Origin: Mycobacterium aquaticum
Lineage (GTDB): Bacteria > Actinomycetota > Actinomycetes > Mycobacteriales > Mycobacteriaceae
Direction of reading: 5' to 3'
Length of the DNA stretch: 64,000 bases
Assembly (NCBI RefSeq): GCF_002086485.1
Contig: NZ_MVHF01000020.1
Location: forward strand, 55,865 to 119,864
Made by a program: the position numbers and the translations under genes. How positions within the stretch are numbered: the first letter of the stretch is position 1; each line of letters begins with the position of its first letter. This document shows positions 60,661 through 64,000 of the stretch, one piece after another. The notes under the pieces were generated by a model, which was not told the DNA's origin, did no database searches, and worked only from the letters and a program-made list of their open reading frames with translations.

Positions 60661-62223
60661 ATGTCCGAACCCGCCGTTGTCGCGGACGGCCCGGTGGTCG
60701 ACACCGCCTACGGACCGGTCCGCGGGACCGACGACGGAACGGTCAAGGCGTGGCGGGGAATTCGATACGCCGCCGCGCCGGTGGGTGAGTTACGTTGGCG
60801 GGCACCCGAACCGCCGACGACATGGCAGGACGTCGCAGACGCCACCGTGGTGGGGCCGGTGTGCCCGCAGGCCACCGACCCCCGGATCCCGATCGACCTC
60901 GGTGCACGGCAGTCCGAGGACAGCCTGCGGCTCAACGTGTGGGCGCCCTCCGGCACCGAACCCGGTGCCGGTAAACCCGTGATGGTGTGGGTGCACGGTG
61001 GCGCCTACGTGCTCGGATCGGCCAGCCAGCCGCTGTACCGCGGCCGGGTGCTCGCGGCCGAGGGTGATGTCATCGTCGTCACCGTCAACTACCGGCTGGG
61101 CGCCTTCGGATTTCTCGACCTCTCCGAATTGAGCACGCCCGCAATGCGTTTCGACACCAACCTGGGGTTGCGTGACGTGCTGTGCGCACTGCGCTGGGTT
61201 CGGGACAACATCGCCGCATTCGGCGGCGACGCCGACCGCGTCACGCTGTTCGGGGAATCGGCAGGCGGTGGCATCGTCACCACCCTGCTGGCCAGCCCCG
61301 CGGCCACGGGTCTTTTCGGTGCTGCCATCGCGCAGAGCTCACCGGTCACCTCGATCTACGACGCCGAACGGTCCCGGCGCGTCGCGCGCCAGGTACTCGA
61401 CGAGCTGGGTGTGGCCCCCGGCGATGCCGAGCAGCTCGCGGCGCTGCCCGTGTCGGCGGTGCTCTCGGCGTCCCAGCGGGTGTTCAACGCGGTGCCACAG
61501 CAGACACCAGGCACGCTGGCGTTCGCGCCCATCGTCGACGGCGATGTCGTGCCCGACTATCCCGTGAACTGTGCCCGCGAAGGCCGCACCCACCCGGTGC
61601 CGTTGATCATCGGGACCAACAAGCACGAGGCCGCGTTGTTCCGGTGGATGAAGTCGCCGCTGATGCCGATCACCCCCGAGGCCATCCGGGCGATGTTCGA
61701 CGGCATCGCCGCAGAACAGCCCGGACTGCTGCTGCCGTCAGAGGCTCAGATCGCCTCGGCGTATCCGGGGCTGCGCACCAAGGCGCGCGGCATGGGCGTG
61801 GCCCGCGACATCGGATTCCGCATGCCGTCACTGTGGTTCGCCGACGGGCACAGCGCCGCGGCGCCCGTCTACTTCTACAGGTTCGACTTCGCCACCCCGA
61901 TGCTGCGGCTGCTGCGGCTGGGTGCGGCACACGCCACCGAGTTGCCCTTTATGTGGGGCAATCTGGTCGCCGGACCCAAGGACCCGACGTTCAAGCTGGG
62001 TGGGCTCAAGCACGGCCGGGCGGTGTCGAAGCGCATGCGTCGCCGGTGGACCACCTTCGCGACCACCGGGGTGCCCGAGGGCGCACCCGGGGAACCGGTG
62101 TGGCGCCCGTACCGCCGCGACGACCGTGCCGTGCTGTTGATCGACAAGCAGGACAGGACCGTGGCTGATCTGGACCGTGAACTGCGCACGGCCTGGGGCG
62201 ACGAGGTGCTCAACTTCCGCTAG
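60661..62223 (+). CDS. Type B carboxylesterase
   Basis: This alpha/beta-hydrolase has 520 residues. The nucleophile serine is in LFGESAGGGIV near residue 203. The acidic residue is expected in GTNKHEAALF and the histidine in GAAHATELPFMWG near residue 427. The oxyanion region reads VWVHGGAYVLGS. The FAFxxCAL-type EDSLRLNVWAP signature is typical of the family. No signal peptide is seen. GAGGAG precedes the ATG. It is ten bases from the hydroxylase gene on the same strand, so the two are an operon and may work on the same ester or lipid. Confidence 0.88.
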   Translation: MSEPAVVADGPVVDTAYGPVRGTDDGTVKAWRGIRYAAAPVGELRWRAPEPPTTWQDVADATVVGPVCPQATDPRIPIDLGARQSEDSLRLNVWAPSGTEPGAGKPVMVWVHGGAYVLGSASQPLYRGRVLAAEGDVIVVTVNYRLGAFGFLDLSELSTPAMRFDTNLGLRDVLCALRWVRDNIAAFGGDADRVTLFGESAGGGIVTTLLASPAATGLFGAAIAQSSPVTSIYDAERSRRVARQVLDELGVAPGDAEQLAALPVSAVLSASQRVFNAVPQQTPGTLAFAPIVDGDVVPDYPVNCAREGRTHPVPLIIGTNKHEAALFRWMKSPLMPITPEAIRAMFDGIAAEQPGLLLPSEAQIASAYPGLRTKARGMGVARDIGFRMPSLWFADGHSAAAPVYFYRFDFATPMLRLLRLGAAHATELPFMWGNLVAGPKDPTFKLGGLKHGRAVSKRMRRRWTTFATTGVPEGAPGEPVWRPYRRDDRAVLLIDKQDRTVADLDRELRTAWGDEVLNFR

Positions 62224-62233
62224 GAGTGGTGCG

Positions 62234-63253
62234 ATGGAGCCGATTCGGGCGTTGCTGGAAGTGCTGCCACCCGCCATGCGGGACCCGGTACTGTTCGCGG
62301 TGCCGTTCTTCCTGCTGTTGTTGATCCTGGAATGGGCCGCGGCACGCAAACTCGAATCCGTCGAGGGCGCCGACCGGGAGCCGGCAGGCGCCTATCGGAC
62401 GCGCGATGCGTGGGCGAGCATCTCGATGGGCCTGGTGTCGGTCGCCACCACGGCGGGCTGGAAGTTGTTGGCGCTGTTGGGCTATGCCGCGTTGTACAGC
62501 TACGCCGCGCCGTGGCATCTGCCCGCCGACCGCTGGTACACGTGGGTGATCGCCGTCGTCGGCGTGGACCTGCTGTTCTACACGTATCACCGTGTGGCAC
62601 ACCGTGTCCGCCTGATCTGGGCGACACACCAGTCCCACCATTCGAGCGAGTACTTCAACTTTGCGACGGCTCTGCGGCAGAAGTGGAACAACAGCGGCGA
62701 GATCGTGGCGTGGATCCCGCTGCCCCTGCTGGGCGTGCCGCCGTGGCTGGTGTTCGCGAGCTTCTCGATCAACCTGGTGTATCAGTTCTGGGTGCACACT
62801 GAACGGATCGGAAAGCTCTGGTGCCCAATCGAATACATCTTCAACACACCGTCGCACCACCGCGTGCACCACGGCCGCGACCCGCAGTACCTCGACCGCA
62901 ACTACGGCGGCATCCTGATCATCTGGGACCGGCTGTTCGGCACGTTCCAACCCGAACTGTTCCGGCCGCACTACGGGTTGACCAAACCGGTGGACACCTT
63001 CAACATCTGGACGCTGCAGACACACGAATACGGCGCGATTGCGCGCGACGTACGGCGGGCGACCCGCTGGAGGGACCGGTTCGGTTACGTGTTCGGGCCG
63101 CCCGGCTGGGCGCCCGCCGAGGATGTCACGGGGAGTTTGCCTGACGTTTTGAATTGCGCCGAGCATAACGCCCCACAAGCAAGACCAAGATCAGTAGGCT
63201 CGGTCGGAGCCGGGCTCGACCCGGCCGGCCGTCCAGAGAGTAAGGGGATCTGA
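62234..63253 (+). CDS. Sterol-desaturase/fatty-acid-hydroxylase family protein
   Basis: This membrane diiron enzyme has 339 residues. The histidine boxes are complete: HRVAHR near residue 118, HQSHHSS near 133 and HHRVHHG near 211. They hold two irons for oxygen activation. Several hydrophobic helices flank them (LFAVPFFLLLLILEWAA at the start). It may hydroxylate or desaturate a sterol, carotenoid or lipid. AGGAG lies eight bases before the ATG. The C-terminal 50 residues are Arg/Pro-rich and not part of the core. The lectin gene follows directly at a GTG just after the TGA. Confidence 0.86.
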   Translation: MEPIRALLEVLPPAMRDPVLFAVPFFLLLLILEWAAARKLESVEGADREPAGAYRTRDAWASISMGLVSVATTAGWKLLALLGYAALYSYAAPWHLPADRWYTWVIAVVGVDLLFYTYHRVAHRVRLIWATHQSHHSSEYFNFATALRQKWNNSGEIVAWIPLPLLGVPPWLVFASFSINLVYQFWVHTERIGKLWCPIEYIFNTPSHHRVHHGRDPQYLDRNYGGILIIWDRLFGTFQPELFRPHYGLTKPVDTFNIWTLQTHEYGAIARDVRRATRWRDRFGYVFGPPGWAPAEDVTGSLPDVLNCAEHNAPQARPRSVGSVGAGLDPAGRPESKGI

Positions 63254-63874
63254 GTGGGAGACACACTGACCGAAGGACAGAAGCTCGAGAAGGGGGGATC
63301 GCTCACTTCCAACAACGGCGCCTACACGCTGACGCTGCAGGATGACGGCAACCTGGTGCTGTACGCACGCGACCAAGCGGTCTGGTCGACGGAGACCAAC
63401 GGGCAGGACGTTCAGCGCGCCGAGGTGCAGACCGACGGCAATTTTGTGCTGTACACGTCGGAGAAGCCCGTGTGGCACACCGACACCAAGGGCAAGAAGG
63501 ACGTGAAGCTCGTCCTTCAGGACGACCGCAACCTGGTGCTCTACGCTGCGGACGGACCGGCCTGGTCGTCGAAGACCGACACCACCGAGCCGCCGCCGCC
63601 GGCCCCCGAGGCCGCGGCGCCCGAGCCCGTGGTCGAGCCTGCCGCCGTCGAAGAGCCGGCACCGGCGCCCGAGCCTGAGCCCGAGCCCGCCGCGCCGCCA
63701 CCACCGCCGCCGGCCCCCGAGCCGCGCACCTACACGGTGGAGCCGGGCGACACCCTGTGGGCCATCGCTGAACGCTTCTACGGCGACGGCAACCGCTACC
63801 AGGAGATCGCCAACGCCAGCGGCATCCCGAACCCGGATCTCATCAATCCCGGCCAGGTTCTGACGATTCCCTGA
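63254..63874 (+). CDS. B-lectin plus LysM protein (M. smegmatis lectin type)
   Basis: This 206-residue protein has an N-terminal bulb-type lectin domain (about 1-112) with three complete mannose-binding motifs of the QxDxNxVxY type: QDDGNLVLY, QTDGNFVLY and QDDRNLVLY. A Pro/Glu/Ala-rich linker (about 113-157) leads to a C-terminal LysM domain, YTVEPGDTLWAIAERFYGDG, which binds peptidoglycan-like glycans. This is the domain order of M. smegmatis lectin. There is no signal peptide, so export is uncertain. The GTG start is directly after the hydroxylase TGA. The gene ends before the unreliable G-rich edge. Confidence 0.9.
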   Translation: MGDTLTEGQKLEKGGSLTSNNGAYTLTLQDDGNLVLYARDQAVWSTETNGQDVQRAEVQTDGNFVLYTSEKPVWHTDTKGKKDVKLVLQDDRNLVLYAADGPAWSSKTDTTEPPPPAPEAAAPEPVVEPAAVEEPAPAPEPEPEPAAPPPPPPAPEPRTYTVEPGDTLWAIAERFYGDGNRYQEIANASGIPNPDLINPGQVLTIP

Positions 63875-64000
63875 CCTGCGCAGAAGCGCGGCCCCGGGGC
63901 CGGGGGGCGCGGCCCGGGGTGTTGGGGGCGACAAAAGGGGGGGCGCGTGCCCCAAAGCGGGGCCAGCCGGGGGGGGCCGGGGGGGTGGGGGTGGGGGGGG
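63875..64000. other. G-rich, probably unreliable window end
   Basis: After the lectin gene the sequence soon becomes runs of G and C (for example GGGGGGGGG repeated, with CCCC runs) and contains no credible gene. From about 63890 the base content is unlike the rest of the window. It looks like a contig end with poor base calls rather than true DNA. Confidence 0.7.

Noticed and set aside
63191..63955. Minus-strand 254-codon frame over the lectin gene
   Set aside because: It mirrors the Pro/Glu-rich linker as Gly/Arg runs and has no recognisable domain; the plus-strand lectin/LysM motifs are complete.

Overview
The window looks like chromosomal DNA from a fast-growing mycobacterium (Mycolicibacterium type). 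Third-codon positions are GC-rich. Genes are dense and often start inside the stop codon of the gene before (ATGA or GTGA). Typically mycobacterial families are present: a complete mce operon, an antigen 85-type protein, GlnX/GlnH/PknG, the long two-domain isocitrate lyase, a hemophore-like protein, DUF732 and DUF7159 proteins, several small secreted proteins, and a B-lectin/LysM protein of the Mycobacterium smegmatis lectin type. No rRNA, tRNA, CRISPR array, insertion sequence or phage gene was recognised. The species cannot be fixed from the sequence alone.

Layout. 1-6.6 kb: the end of an amino-acid permease, a strong terminator, then a tight glnX-glnH-glnH-pknG-like signalling operon with a duplicated GlnH lipoprotein and a shortened kinase. 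6.7-15 kb: amine oxidase, DUF732 protein, MFS exporter, a luciferase-like monooxygenase with its FMN reductase, a TetR regulator divergent from an MpaB-type oxygenase, a secreted M15-like protein and RNase HI. 15.1-26.1 kb: a sigma-A-like promoter and an unbroken mce transport operon (two YrbE permeases, MceA-F, two Mce-associated proteins) ending in an overlapping CAP-domain secreted protein. 26.1-34.8 kb: acyltransferase, potassium channel, isocitrate lyase 2, two divergent secreted proteins around a perfect AT-rich palindrome, a tandem ABM-like protein, a 0.7-kb gap with a decayed SDR gene end, and a DUF7159 protein.

34.8-42.5 kb: a translationally coupled four-gene cassette on the minus strand (186-aa unknown, SnoaL-like, DyP-type peroxidase, 334-aa possible amidotransferase-fold protein), divergent from an antigen 85-like protein, then two acyl-CoA synthetases. 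42.5-49.6 kb: small secreted and NTF2-fold proteins, an SGNH hydrolase, a DUF2993-like protein, a Nudix hydrolase, and a membrane Ser/Thr kinase coupled to a SnoaL-type gene. 49.6-54.5 kb: a ferredoxin-type reductase with a PF10118 diiron-like partner, a secreted protein and MalQ. 54.5-63.9 kb: a LysA-type decarboxylase, an autoregulated-looking TetR-SDR-MFS operon, a paired SMR exporter, an SfnB/DszC-like flavoprotein, a carboxylesterase, a sterol-desaturase-family hydroxylase and the lectin/LysM protein. The last roughly 100 bases are G-rich and look unreliable.

Functionally, the window combines lipid and steroid handling (Mce importer, FadD19-like ligase, MpaB-type oxygenase, isocitrate lyase 2), amino-acid sensing (GlnX/GlnH/PknG), envelope building and several flavin or heme oxidation units. 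The least described unit is the DyP cassette at 34.8-38.1 kb. The duplicated-GlnH signalling operon and the 28-bp palindrome at 31.8 kb come next.
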